DNA of 64,000 nt from Diphasiastrum complanatum (GCA_029204225.1 CM055111.1:26881540-26945539), one strand, 5' to 3'. Positions 33,863 to 46,443 are shown, numbered from the stretch's first letter. Made by a program: numbers and translations. The notes: generated by a model not told the origin, from the letters alone.

Positions 33863-34500
33863 TGGTGAATGAGGAGTTTAGGCTTCAAGCAAGAGGTGGA
33901 CCTACATCAACATCTCATTATGAAGAGGAGGCTATGTTCATCAAAGGCAAGTTCAAGAGAAAAGGCAAGTGGTCAAAGTGTCAAGATCAAGGTGAGCCTT
34001 CCTCTTTTGTTAGTAAGAAGAAAGATAGGTCAAACTTTAAATTGTTCTATTGTGGAATCAAAGTATTTGAAGAAGCAAAGAGACGAAGGTAGCAAGCAAA
34101 TCAACTTTACTACTAATGATGAGGATCTAGGTGGTTGTGATTCTCTTTTGATGTGTTCTTCAAGTCCAATATCAAGTGAGGTGACAAAGATTCATGGTGG
34201 ATTGTTAGTGGAGCTAGTTCACACATGACTAGTCATAAGAAGTTCTTTACTTCTTTGGTCACTTATGATGGAGCCAAGAAAGTGATTCACATGGCCAATG
34301 GTGGTGAGTGTGTTATTGAAGGTATTGGTTCAATTCCTATTTGTCTTTCTACTAATAGGAAAGCAAGACTTGATAGTGTTATTTACATTCCTTCACTTTC
34401 AAAGAATTTGTTAAGTGTTGGTCACATGATAGAGAAAGGATACATGGTAAAGTTTGGTGGTGGTGCTTGTTTCATTTCAAAGGAAAAACATTTTCCCTTA
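33863..34500 (+). pseudogene. copia K gag-protease fragment
   Basis: 33863-34080 reads VNEEFRLQARGGPTST and KGKFKRKGKWSKC, typical of copia gag upstream of the zinc knuckle, followed by a broken knuckle (LFYCGIK). The protease begins at about 34196 as WWIVSGASSHMTSHK: the catalytic Asp codon of VDSGA is missing as a clean one-codon gap. The downstream text (VTYDGAKKVIHMANGGEC, VIYIPSLSKNLLSVG) is normal for copia and is open. At about 34500 the frame passes straight into Ty3/gypsy RT. 33500-33862 was not assigned. Confidence 0.8.
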
Positions 34501-34505
34501 CCCTT

Positions 34506-36844
34506 ATCTACGCAGATCCTTGAGGAAATGGCAGGAGCTGAAGTTTTCAACTTCTTAGACGGGTTTAGTGGATATTTTTTGGTCCAAATTGCTCCAGAAG
34601 ATAGACACAAAACTGTGTTTGCCACAGAAAATGGTGTCTATGCTTATAATGTAATGCCCTTTGGCTTACGTAACACCCCTTCCAAGTTTCAATGTGTCAT
34701 GCAAATGTCATTTCAAGATTTGTTACATCGGATTGTTGAGATTTATCTGGATGATTTGGGTGTACATCCTTCAGCGGACAAGCACCTCAAAGCACTAGAA
34801 AAGATATGCATTCGTTGTCATAGGTTTGGAATCTCTCTAAACCCTAAGGATTGTCAAATTTGGGTAACCCATGGGGTTGTCCTTGGACATATCATTTCAA
34901 AGGATGGCATCTCTATAGATCCTTCAAAGATCTACCCGCAATAGTGAAGGAAGTTTACATCTTCCTAGGCTATTACCGCATATTCATAATCGATGACACT
35001 GGTAAGGCACGACTCGTTTATTTAGTTGTGGTAGAACCTAGATGGATCGAGGAACATATAAAAGCTTTTGAGGATTTGAAAATGGCGCTTACCACAGCCC
35101 CAATACTTCGTTCCCCAGACTACACAAAGGAATTTCATGTGCATACCGATGCAAGTAAGTATGCCATAGGGGGTCTCCTACCACAACTAGTTGAATATGA
35201 AAGAATTTTCTGATACGTTTCTTGAGCAGACAACTGGTACCTGCTGAAGTAAACTATACAACAACCGAGAGAGAACCATTGGCTATTATCTACGCCATAC
35301 ACCAACTCGAACATTATCTGCTAGGCCAAATCTTTGTGTTCTACAAAGACCATCAAGCATTGTTATACATTTTTAATAAATCCTATAAAATGGGACGTAT
35401 AGCTCGATGGTTGAGGAATTCAATTTTTGAGTAGTTGTTAGGAAAGGAACCCAACATTTCATGGTCGATCACCTTTTCAGACTTCCTAATGTTAAAAAGG
35501 TAGATGCACTAGGAAATGACGATCTTCTGGATGCATGCCTTTTTCAGATCGATGCCACTCCCTTGTGGGCTAAGGAAATCACTTAGTTTCTCACATGACG
35601 ACTCAAAGAGGGCCTAACTATAGTAGGAAAACAAATTTTTTTGCTAAATGCAGCACCCTTTCAACTCTGCAAGATAGTTATATAAAAGGTGCATTGACAA
35701 AATTATACGCAGATGTGCTTATGAATCTGAGATACGTCCTATCATATTTCAGGCACATGAGGGCATCGATGGCGGTCACTTCTCGGTTGAAGCGACTGCT
35801 AAAATTATACTTCGAGCGGGCTTATGGTGGCCATCACTGTTTAAGGATACCTTTGTTATCATTAAAACATGTGATGTTTGCCAACGACCCAAGAAAAATA
35901 CAAAAGCCGACTTCACATTGTTGACACCCATTATAGAAGACGAAGCCTTCCATAAGTGAAGCATCTACTTTGTTGGGCCCATCAGTCCAGCAGCAAAAAA
36001 TACCCAAGCACAATATATCATGATCGCAACAAAATATGCAACAAAGTGGGTAGAAGCTCATGTAAGAAAGGACGGCAATGCGAAGATTGTAGCATATTTT
36101 CTTTATGAAAATATTATTACACATTTTGGCTATTCAATTGAGCTTGTTACTCAAGCACTCACTTCTTAAATGAAGTGATCGATAATCTACTACACCATTA
36201 CCTTGTTGTCCTCCGAAAAAGTACTCCGTACTACCCTACATGTAATGACCAAGCCGAATCCACCAACAAGACGATTTGTAAGATCTTGACCAAGATAGTA
36301 GAAACAAGTCGATCAGATTGGGAAACCAAACTATTCTCTACTATCTAGGCATACCGCACAAGTCCCAAGAAGGCCACTAGATGGGTTACCCCATTCCATC
36401 TCGTATATGGTCAAGAGGCAATAATGTCTATTGAATTTCTTGTTCCTTCCTTGCGAGTCATGCAAGCTTTCTCCACAGAGTTATGTGAGAAAGCTACCAT
36501 TGAACAGCAAGTCAATAACAGGCTGTTTACGTTAGCCCAATTGTGTGATACTCGCCTTATATCGTATCACGCACAATTAGCTAACAAACGTTGCCAAAAA
36601 GCCTGGCATGATCGTCACCTGTGCAATAAAGATTTACACTTAGGTGATCAGGTGCTTTTTACACATCTAAGAAGCATCTAGGGAAATTAAAATTCAGAAG
36701 TGAAGGGCCTTATGTCATCAATATAATCTTCCCTAATGGAGCAATCCAACTGAAAACACTTGACAGAGTACTTTGAGACACTGTCATAAATGGCGGTCAT
36801 CTACGGTGGTATTACGAAGAGTTGTTTTTTGTTGATCCTATTTA
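34506..36844 (+). mobile_element. Ty3/gypsy pol remnant (RT, RNase H, integrase, GPY domain)
   Basis: RT: DGFSGYFLVQIAPEDRHK, VMPFGLRNTPSKFQ, IYLDDLGVHP (YLDD intact), VLGHIISKDGISIDPSK, to 34944. After a stop, the RNase H region (34975-35213) has FLGYYRIFI, KAFEDLKMALTTAPIL and TDASKYAIGG, and continues at 35222-35434 (YTTTEREPLAIIYAI). The integrase (about 35750-36600) has GGHFSVEATAK, a CDVCQRPKK zinc Cys pair, and the Glu in QAESTNKTI; the first Asp position lies by a stop. A GPY-type end, EGPYVINIIFPNGAIQL and GGHLRWYYEEL, closes it. Order RT-RNase H-integrase separates it from copia. Several stops and shifts; no LTRs seen. Confidence 0.9.
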
Positions 36845-37190
36845 ACTCAACTCTATTGTATATATTAGTCTTACATTTTTTCCTAGTTTGTTTTCATTAT
36901 TTTGCATGACTATTTTTGTATCTTCTTGTTGTTTTTATGCTTGTTGACTGCATCTGTTTATTTTAGTGCATCTCTTTTTCTCTCATCCATATTCATTCTC
37001 ATAGAGAGTTATAGGTCAACCACTAATGGTCTTCATCACAGGGATAAGATTTGTCACACTTTAGGTCTACCTCACTTTTGCACATCTCCAACTTTTCACT
37101 TATAGCACAAATTTGGTCACAGGGATAATTCATTACACTTAGAGCTTCTATTCTGAGACATTGGCATATTTTACTTCAAGAAGCTCTACA
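36845..37190. other. T-rich spacer downstream of gypsy pol
   Basis: No coding motif. It could hold part of the gypsy 3' untranslated region or LTR, but I see no defined boundary. Confidence 0.4.
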
Positions 37191-37199
37191 ACACAATCA

Positions 37200-37505
37200 C
37201 AGAGATGCAGTCCTCAAGAGTCCTCTGGTTGGCATATCGACCGAGTCCTCTGGTTGGCACCTTGATTGAGTCCTCTGATTGACGTCTCAACCGAGTCCCT
37301 TGGTCACGATCTCGATCGACGCACCTGGTCGCAATCTCGATCGATGCACTTGCTCAGCATCTCAACCGACACATTTGGTCTCAAACTTCAAATCTCGACC
37401 GGACTGAGCCAATGCAGTTCATCAAGATTTTTTAAGACCTCGACCGAGTCTTCCCGTGATCTCAACCGACTCGTGCACTTAAAAAATCTCGACCGAGGAC
37501 AAATG
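37200..37505. repeat. tandem repeat, unit about 28-36 bases
   Basis: About nine degenerate copies around ATCTCGACCGAGTCCTCTGGTTGGC, drifting to ATCTCGATCGACGCACCTGGTCGC to the right. Confidence 0.75.
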
Positions 37506-39189
37506 ACAAACGCCATAAATACTTTCAACACGAAAACATTCTTATCTCAGTGACATGCGAATATTGGAGCCTTCCTACGACTGCTTTCTGGTGATCTCCT
37601 TGCAAGCATACTCCATCCTGGTGCTCTTACACTTCATCGATCAGTCATTATTCACACATTCTGTCCATCGACCATCACACGTTATCATCTTGAAACCAGT
37701 CTGAGCGGCATCATGAAATTTCAAAAAATTATCCAAGCCTATCAGCCCAGGTCATAAACTCATTATATTCATCAGTGTAGTAGCGCGCGTGAGGCCCAGA
37801 ACATCTAAGGGCATCACAGAGCTGTTATTGCCTCAAACTTCCATCCGCTAGATGCGAATAGTCCCTCTCGAAGTTGGCCACTAAGAAGATTCTTCATGTA
37901 ACTAGTTAGCATGGCATTGAGGTCTTGTTCATTAACGCAATTAACGAGACAAATCACTCCACCAACTAAGAACGGCCATGCACCACCACCCATAGAATCA
38001 AGAAAGAGCTCTCAATCTGTCAATCCTTACTATGTCTAGACCTGGTAAGTTTCCCACGTGTTGATCAAATTAAGCCACAGGCTCCACTCCTGGTGGTGCC
38101 CTTCCATCAATTCGTTTAAGTTTCAGCCCTCCCAGAACCCCAAAACTTTGATTTCTCATAAGGTGTCGGCAGGGTCATCGAATTACCACCCGCCAATCCC
38201 TAGTCGGCATCATTTATGGTTGAGACTAGGACGATATATGATCATCTTCAAGCCCCCAACTTTCGTTCTTGATTGATGAAAACATCCTTGGCAAATGCTT
38301 TCGTAGTAGTTCATCTTTCATAAATCCAAGAATTTCACCTTTAACAATGAAATACGAATGCCCTCAACTGTCCCTATTAATCATTACTCTGGTCCCGAAG
38401 ACTAACACAATAGGACTAGAGTCCTATTACATTATTCCATGCTAATGTATTCAGAGCATAGGCCTACTTTTAGCACTCTAATTTTTTCAAAGTAACATCG
38501 TCGACTCCGTGTCCTAGCCAATTAAGGACAGGAGCATGTCCTTGACCAAAAGTATGGAGCAACCAGCACACCAAAGGAGGCAGACCGTTCATCCCAAGAT
38601 CCAACTACGAGCTTTTTAACTACAACAACTCAAATATGCACTATTGGAGATGGAAACATCGCAGCTGCTGGCACCAAACTTGTCCTCCAATGGATCCTTG
38701 TTAAGGGGTTTAGATTGTAATCATTCCAATTACCAAACTTGTAAAAGCCCAATATTGTTATTTATTGTCACTACCTCCCCGTGTCGGGATTGGGTAATTT
38801 GCACGTCTGCTTTCTTCCTTGGATGTGGTAGCCATTGCTGGGGAAGTGTGAGAAGTTCTCTCGGTGCGTCCACTATTAGTAACAATAGGCAAACACAATA
38901 ATAAAGTTAAGTTTGGAGCTAGGTGCGCGGTGATAGCGGAAGCAAGAGCAGACAATCAGACAAAGCAATCAAAAGGTTAGACAAACAACAGAAAGCATTG
39001 CAAGTACTAACAAAACCTGAACGCAAAACTAGACAGCACTTTATTCAGATTGATTGTAACGAAATACAAATTAGTAATGCAGGTGAGCACAATACAATAG
39101 TGGGCAAAACTGTGTGCTCACAAAGCTAACTACAAACTATAAAAGCTATGAGCTTATTACTGATGATCCGTCTGAAGAGGAGAATCAAT
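37506..39189. other. intergenic, no gene seen
   Basis: No conserved coding text. The open frame at 38644-38901 lacks family motifs. Part may belong to an unassigned LTR. Confidence 0.45.
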
Positions 39190-39600
39190 GAATGAAAGCA
39201 TCTATTGTGTCTGTCTCATCGGATCCAATAATTTGTGTTCTTAATCATTGATCAATCGCATACTTGTTTGTTGATCTATGTGCTATTTACATTTATGCAA
39301 ATGAGTGTACAAGGGATGGCGTGGAGTTGTTGTGTCGTTAGAGAGAAGATCGTGGCTGCTTTCATTGTCAGGTTGGTTACGTAGTACAGAGGATGAGCGT
39401 GAGGAGGTCGATAAGTTGGGCCTCCCTGATATGTCATCCAGGCTGAGTCTACCCGATAGTTCATCCAATTCCGATATGTCGGCCATCTTCACTTACTCGT
39501 CTTTAGTAGTTGAGCTGTGCGACAATGCAAGTAAATATACAACAATGAATGGAAGTTGATTAAGATGGGATTTAGGAAAGTAGAGGAGATAAATCCAATA
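39190..39600 (-). repeat. 3' LTR portion of copia E
   Basis: On the minus strand it begins TATTGGATTTATCTCCTC after a GGGGGGA tract (39601-39609). It matches the start of the LTRs at 45069 and 62141. The far boundary is uncertain. Confidence 0.6.
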
Positions 39601-40735
39601 TCCCCCCTTAATCTGGATCCGTAAATGCTTTGATCTTCAAACTAAGCAGTGCACAAAATTTGTTGTGTGCATCAATGCTCAATGCCTTGGTGAACACATC
39701 TACAACCATGTCCTGCATTCGACAGTACGTTAAACTCACCTCTTTGTCGAGAATCTTGCCCTTGACATAGTGATATTAGATCTCAATGTGCTTACTCCTA
39801 GAGTGAAATATGGGGTTGGTTGATAAGACAATTGCACTTTGATTATCACAAAATATGATTGTCGAATGTATTGGCTCAAACTAATGTCTGCCAGTAAATT
39901 CCTCAACCAAAATGTCTCTTTAATAGATTGAGAAGCAGCAATATACTCTATTTTTGTAGATGAAAGAACAATAGAGGTTTGCTTACGACTGTTCCATGAT
40001 ATAGGACCGTTGTTGAAGAAGAATGTAAATCCAGATGTGGATTCACGATTATCTACATCTCCTCCCCATCTTGCATCAGAAATTCCACTAAGATGATGAA
40101 GATTGTCGTTGTTGACTTCTCCATTGCAGATGCACTGGCCCATTGTAGTTTGAATGTATCTCATGACTCTTATAAGAGCCTTCCAATGGATAATGTCAGG
40201 ATTGGCCACGAATGGGCTGAGTGAGTTGATCGCAAAAGCAATGTCAAGTCTTGTGTAGACCATCGCATACATGAGAGATCCAAGTATCAATCGATAGAGA
40301 TACTCTCTCATCTACTCCTCTTCCTACTTAGTCTAAGGACATTTGTCCTTAGACAAGTGCAAGCTTGGTTCCATTGGTGAGTGAGCTAATAGTACAGTTA
40401 ATCAGTTTATATCTAATAAGAACATTGTGAAGATACCTTTGTTGAGTAATAAATATCAGTCGTCTCGCTCTATCTCTATGGATTTGAATGCCCACATAGA
40501 AGTGAGCTCCGCCCAGATCGGTCATGTCAAACTCAGAAGATTGCATTTGTTTAGCATCCTTCACCAGATTGGTACAGTTGCTGAAAAGCAATGTATCATC
40601 TACATACAAGGTGAGAATTATAAAGGATTGCTGCATTGACTTGAAGTAGACATTACTATTGGTTGTGCTTGGTTGAAAACCTCGTCGGATGAGGAATGTG
40701 TTGATCCTCTGGAACATCCAATTTGTTTTATAATT
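39601..40735 (-). mobile_element. copia E RT-RNase H remnant
   Basis: 40717-40349 encodes the RT second half: INTFLIRRGFQPSTTNSNVY, LYVDDTLLFSN with an intact YVDD box, and DLGGAHFYVGIQIH. The RNase H part at 40311-39736 reads LILGSLMYAMVYTRLDIAFA, WGGDVDNRESTSGF and SSTKIEYIAASQSIKE, ending frameshifted with SKHIEIQYH-type text. Fragment 39720-39610 gives a degraded DMFTKALSIDAH. Integrase, gag and the 5' half of RT are absent. Confidence 0.88.
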
Positions 40736-40737
40736 TA

Positions 40738-41346
40738 GAAGATGATGGCTCCATCATCAAGGATACCAAGGGCAAGATCGTCATCAATAGGATGCACGAC
40801 CTTGCTCTCAAATATTTAATCTCACCTTGGCTCGGGTGGAAAATCCAATTTACAAGCCCAATTTGTAAGTTTTGCTTTTTTAGTTTGATTTTATTATAAT
40901 TATTTTAGTTATGTTTTCTATTACTAATCATGTTTTGTATCTAAATGATTGCATTCATGTTTGTATAGCAAAGAGATTTTGGGAGAAAATACATGAATGT
41001 CGAATATAAGATTGGGTACCAACAAGGCTACAATGCCTTGGTGGACCATCTTGCTCAACAAGGCATTCATCCTATGGTAAATTCTTGTTACATTCATCTC
41101 ATTTGCTTCTATTATCTAATAACTATTTTCATTAATCTTTATTTTTTGAATTTCATTTAGTTTACTTATTGGTTATTGACTTTTGTTATTTTTTGTGATG
41201 TGTAGAGAAGCTCGGCATCTTATGTAGAGGAGGGGTCAGGTGAAGAAGCCGGTGAAGCGAAAGCGGAAGGGGAAGGGGAGATGTTCGGAAGTGAGAGTGA
41301 AGGACAAGCTTCCACACGAGACTCGGATTCGGACGATGACAATTAA
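40738..41346 (+). CDS. unrecognised three-exon gene with acidic C-terminus
   Basis: Exon 1 (5' incomplete, to 40864) reads DDGSIIKDTKGKIVI, HDLALKYLISPWLGW. Exon 2 (40969-41076) reads RKYMNVEYKIGYQQGYNALV and HLAQQGIHPM. Exon 3 (41206-41346) is a highly acidic tail (EEGSGEEAGEAKAEGEGE, DSDSDDDN) ending in TAA. Donors are GTAAGT and GTAAAT, acceptors TATAG and TGTAG. Exons 2 and 3 join in phase; exon 1 is out by one base, a splice mis-call or an indel. No family is recognised. The left end abuts copia E, which probably removed the start. Confidence 0.5.
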
Positions 41347-41495
41347 GGAGGCTTTGTTTGATTAAAGTTTAATGTTTAATGTCTTTAATTTTACCTTTTA
41401 CTTTTGATGTAGCAAGTAGGAAGAAAGGGATTTCGATTCAAGCCCTTTCTTAAAAACAAAACTCAATGTACTTTTTTTATAAGGATCGGATTATA

Positions 41496-41519
41496 TGTGT
41501 GTGTGTGTGTGTGTGTGTG
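41496..41519. repeat. (GT)n microsatellite
   Basis: About 12 GT units, 150 bases past the three-exon gene. Confidence 0.95.
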
Positions 41520-42170
41520 ATTTTTGGTTCACCATCTATGTTTATCAATTGTTAATGTACATTTTAATTCTTGTCTATTATTGCATTGTTTGTTTTAACT
41601 TTCTCATTTATTGTGCACCATCTATGATTGTATTAAGATCTTGTTTTGTTATAAGAATGTTCATTGTTTTATAAACACAATTTAGGTAAGTATCAAGAAC
41701 AAAACATATACTACAAAATTAACATTAAAATTTATCAAACCATTTATTTAAATGAAATCACAAAATATTCATATGAAGAAGATGCATGGCATACCTCATT
41801 TGCTTTTCTTCATCAAAAGCCCTTTCTTTTCGAAAGTCATCATCCTTTTTATTCTACATATCAATCAATCAAAGACAAACCATTAAAGATTAGCTATAAC
41901 TACTTTTTCTCTCTTGATGTGTACGTTTATCTAATCTAGTCTTAAGATCAAAACATATTGTACAAAAATCACATTGATTCAATCACCACACAATTTAACA
42001 AACCATTTAATAAAATGACGTGAATGCATCACTTAATCTCACAAAATTAACATTCAAAGATTCATAACATTTAAACTCATATGATTATAATCAACTATCT
42101 TCTTCAAATCAAACACAAATAATACAATAATCAACTATCAAGTGAATGCTAACCTACATTGTGTAAGCAC
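41520..42170. other. AT-rich intergenic, no gene seen
   Basis: No conserved coding text. The open frame at 41664-41939 is AT-driven. Confidence 0.5.

Positions 42171-42173
<3 letters not shown>

Positions 42174-42258
<85 letters not shown>
42174..42258. repeat. (CT)n microsatellite
   Basis: About 42 CT units. The Ser-Leu and Arg-Glu reading frames across it are artefacts. Confidence 0.95.
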
Positions 42259-42262
<4 letters not shown>

Positions 42263-42334
42263 ACAATACAATTGATGCATTGAGAAACACAAATCTCATT
42301 TTGCGCACTTTTTTTTTGCGCAAAAATTTTTGTG

Positions 42335-42730
42335 TGGTACATCCACGCGTGGTACAACCATGCCAGTGGTATTTTACAAAATCTGAATCCTGGAAATTTG
42401 CCACGTCATGGAAATTTCCAGAAAACATTCTGTATAAAAAATTTGCCACACGTGGCAAAGTTGTTCCATAACTTTTCTTGGAAATTTGCCACGGCGTGGC
42501 AAATTTCCAGGGAGTGTTCAGTGAAAAATAGCCATGCATGGCAAAGCCACGTGTGGCAATACACTGATTGTACCACGCGTGGCACAACCACTTTTTTAAA
42601 TATTCTGCCATTTCCTTGCTGGGCTAGGAGTTGTCGACCGAAAAATGTGTCGGCGTGGCTCTTCCACACGTGGCTCTACCACACATCAGTTGCCACGCAC
42701 ATTGCCACGCAGTTGCCATGCGAATTGCCA
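42335..42730. repeat. array of GCCAC-N-GTGGC palindromes
   Basis: At least eight short palindromes: CCACGCGTGG (twice), GCCACACGTGGC, GCCACGGCGTGGC, GCCATGCATGGC, GCCACGTGTGGC, CCACACGTGG and half copies GCCACGC to 42725. Several contain a CACGTG or CACGCG core. They are separated by 20-60 bases of AT-rich sequence with repeated GGAAATTTGCCAC words. Confidence 0.8.
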
Positions 42731-42879
42731 TGCGAACCGGACGAGCTCCAAATTGACCCCCGTCTTATGTGTGTGGCAATATGTGTGGCAAATTGCCAAT
42801 GTGTGTAGTTGTGAAACTACAAGACACACTTCAAAGTTTTTTAGTGACTTGTCTGTCGAAGTTGTCGAAGATGGCTAGG

Positions 42880-43134
42880 TCTTCGATGTTCTTCGAATAG
42901 CATGACATTCAAATGTAGAAACAAACGTGAATGGATACCCTTTGTTATGATGTAGATTAGCCGGGAAATTGATGAAGTCAACTTTGAGTAATTCGACCGT
43001 GCTTCCTGTAGTTATCAGAGGAGCAGATATAGGACCAAAGTAGGTTGCATCAATGATCAATAAATGTGTAGAAAGAATCTTGAAATCAAAATTAGTATTC
43101 AGCAAGGAGACAACTGTGGACTTAATATCCAGCA
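42880..43134 (-). repeat. 3' LTR portion of copia F
   Basis: On the minus strand it starts TGCTGGATATTAAGTCC right after the purine tract at 43135-43147 (TTAAGGGGGAC). The end is undefined. Confidence 0.55.
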
Positions 43135-43147
43135 GTCCCCCTTAAGG

Positions 43148-44923
43148 TCATGGTTGATGCCTTGGTATCTTCGTCAGTTCAACATGTTGAAAACTTTCTG
43201 ATGCTTGATACTGAGAAGCAGCTTTCAAATTTGTAGATGTTTGAGTCTCAGTCATGGCCTTGAATCTCGTGAAGCATTCAAAGGCTTCTGATTTGTGCTT
43301 AATGAACATGACTGTAGACCATTTAGAATGATCATCTACGGAGGTGATATAATAAATTGCATCTCCTAAGGATGGAGTTGGCATTGGACCACAAAGATCG
43401 CTATGTACAAAACCTAATACATGCTTTGTCTTGACGGAATGTGTTCTTTGAAATATTCTCCTAGAGTGGTTGCCATAGATGCAAGATTCACAGAAAAATA
43501 ATTTCCTATCTAATGAAAGAGAGAAATACAATCCATCAACTAAATTATTACAATGCATGTAAGAAAGTGATCTTGTATTCACGTGTCCAAATCGACTATG
43601 CCACGAAATAGCATGATCGTTTATATTTTCATAGTACTAGCTAATGCAACTGAGTCAGAGAGAGCATATAGATTTTCGATTCTAGTGCACATAGTCAATA
43701 TGGTATCTTCATTGAATATTGTACACTATTCAGAAGAGAAAGTAATAGTGTAGCCCTCATTGGTTATCTTAGAGACTGATAACATGTTCTTAGATAGCTG
43801 AGATACGTGAAGAACATTCAGAAGACAAATAGAAAGATCATTGTTGAATACGATCTTGACTGTCCCTTTGCCTTCCACATAGATGGTGCTTGAATCTCTG
43901 AGGTAGACGAATTAATTTATGTTATAAGCTGCATACTCAGTAAACCATTCCTTGCAAGAAGTCATGTGTTGGGTAGCACCATTGTCCCCAGGTACCAGCT
44001 ATCATAGTCTTCGTTGCTACTGTTGTAAGCCATTAACAGGTGTGATGGTTTGTCTCCATCAAAATCTTGCTCCTTGAATTCCGCCGCAATTGAGGAGTCT
44101 AGCTTCTGTTATTGTTGCTTCTTTGCCTCATTGTGAATGTGGATTTGACATTCCTTGATGTCATGGTTCACCCTCTTACAATATTTGCAATAGAGCTTCT
44201 TGTGCGATCCATTGCTCTCTGATTGAGTATGAGGCTTCTACTACTGTTGCTCTTGATTCTTGACCTTGAAGTTGTCTTTCTTCTTTGTGTATAGGTCTTG
44301 GGACTTTTCTTTGACAGATAGATCGTTGGTCTTTCTCCGTAGTTCTTCTTGAAGAAGATGACCAATGACCTTTTGAAGAGTCGGGTCATATTGAGTGGAG
44401 ATCATAACAACAAAGTCTTCATAGGACTTTGGTAAAGAAATAAACAAGGTCATAACAACATCATCGTCATGAATAGCACATCCTACAACTAATAACTGAT
44501 TTAATAAAGATTTGAAATTGTTGATGTGAGAAGTGATGGCTGTAGGATTAGACATTCTTAAAGTAAAGAACTTCTTTCTAAGGTGCAACCTTGTAGTTAC
44601 ATCGTGAGTCTCATACAGATTCGATAACGAGTCTAATGCTTCTTTGGAGGACTTGCACGTGGTAGCATGTGATATTTTGGAGTCGGCTAGATTCAACATG
44701 ATCGTTGCTAGGGCCTTTTGATCTTTGATCTTCAGGCATTAGCTGATTGATGATCAGCGTTCTTTAGTTTCAGGTCAGACTCGTCTACAACATCCCAAAG
44801 ATATCCATCTATCAACATCATCCGGATTTTTAACTTCCATATATAGAAGTTACATCCATTGAACTTGTCAATGATTCTAACTTCATTGGATGAAGAAGAT
44901 GAGGAGTTACCAATAAGAGACAT
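43148..44923 (-). mobile_element. copia F gag-protease-integrase, deleted
   Basis: Gag starts at ATG 44923 (MSLIGNSSSSSSNEV, then FNGCNFYIWKLKIRMML) and continues from 44699 in another frame (LHLRKKFFTLRMS, SLPKSYEDFVVMIS). A knuckle remnant lies near 44180 and a degraded protease near 43960. The integrase (43582-43200) reads CESCIYGNHSRRIF, FVHSDLCGPMPTPSLGD and SVDDHSKW, then stops after FKAMTETQTS. The purine tract follows at once, so the integrase C-terminus, RT and RNase H are deleted. Confidence 0.85.
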
Positions 44924-45068
44924 GCTGACAGTAATACAAATAGAACAATCTTAATCTCTTAATTTATTTAGCTAAGCTCCCATTATAATGGGCCGTTACA
45001 AGCAAAAACAATCTAAAATATCCAAATGAAAATGAGTAGAGTCCACCGAAGAGATTAGAAGAGGTGTG

Positions 45069-46287
45069 TGTTGGATTTATCTCCTCTACTCTCCTAAATC
45101 ATATTTTAATCTGCCTCCATTCATGCTAAATTTTTAATCATGTTGTCGCACAGTCTGCATATTTACATGTAAAATAAGACAAGCGAAAAAAACTCAACTG
45201 TCTGCACAAATACAAGTAATTTTTTGCAGGTGAAAAAGGCAAAAGAAACGACACTGTGTTTTTACACGTGATTTGTGACAGGCAAAAAAGACGACACTGC
45301 CTTACAAAATGCCAAAGGTGCCCTAGAGAAAGCGAAGGCACCTTGTATATCAAATCCTAAGGCATTTCGTCAAAGTGTCGCATTTTTCGCATCTTTACCA
45401 ATGTTCATTTCAGGAAAGGCTGATGTCGTGGCCTTATCACGCTCATCCCACACAACTGTGCTAACAGATTTGACAACGAGAACAGCCACCCATGATCTCC
45501 TACAGACAACACATCCACTTTGTACTTTCTTCATCTACACACCTGTAAAATTGTGTATATATTGAATATCACTTGCATATTCAAACTATGAAGTGAATGT
45601 GTGTGTAAAAATAATAGCATCAGAATCTTATCAGAGATAGATGAAGTAGATGCCTTGTGCATTGATTCTTTTGTATTGTCAATAATAGGTTCATTCCTTT
45701 TATAGACTGAATTAACTTTGTAGAGCATGCGGCTTCGTCCGCTATTGTCTTGTGCTCCATAGCATTATTGACATGTATATTTTGCTATACTTAATCTGAT
45801 AATAGCTCTTATGTTTTGCGTTAAGTTTTGTGTTAGTATTGCTATGCTTATTTTTCATTCCGTCTGACTCTCTCTTGTTGCTCAATCTGGTAATCTGTTC
45901 TTAGCGAATTATTATTAGTCTAGCTGTTGACGACTAGCATTTAGTCTTGCTTGTCGCGACTGATTATCAGTCGAGCTCAGTCTAGTACTTCATGAATCAT
46001 TCGCAACTAATAATTTTTCTAGTTATTCGTGACAAATTATTCTTCTGATGTTTTGTTGATGTTTGGCTACGTAATCAAATCGACCGTAATTTCTATCGCT
46101 AATGTTCTGTTCATTTCTGATAGGCGCAGTCATGCTTAGGGAAAGAGTAATATAGCTCATTCTGCTGTGCACAGACACTTTCTGTTCGAGTTCATTTCTC
46201 GTTTGAGTTTCGAGTTTGCTTCTTTTCGTGTTAGTTTTTTTCGAGCTATTTTTGTTTCTCACACTCACACACTCTCTTTCTCCGACA
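45069..46287 (+). repeat. 5' LTR of copia C
   Basis: It starts TGTTGGATTTATCTCC and ends TTTCTCCGACA at the primer binding site; about 1219 bp. The first 40 bases match the LTRs at 39600 (minus strand) and 62141. No other copy of its 3' half is in the window. Confidence 0.78.
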
Positions 46288-46299
46288 TGGTATCAGAGC
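46288..46299 (+). other. primer binding site of copia C
   Basis: Exact TGGTATCAGAGC directly after the LTR end. Confidence 0.92.
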
Positions 46300-46443
46300 C
46301 AAATTTTGTAGCCTAATAAGCTTCCATAGTACAAGACTCTACTAGCCGATAGAGTAAATTGTCTTCTTGTTCTGTTATTCAGTACTAGATTTTCATACTT
46401 AAGTCACTGATAGTTTTTCGTATCACTTAGACTAATCTTCCAC

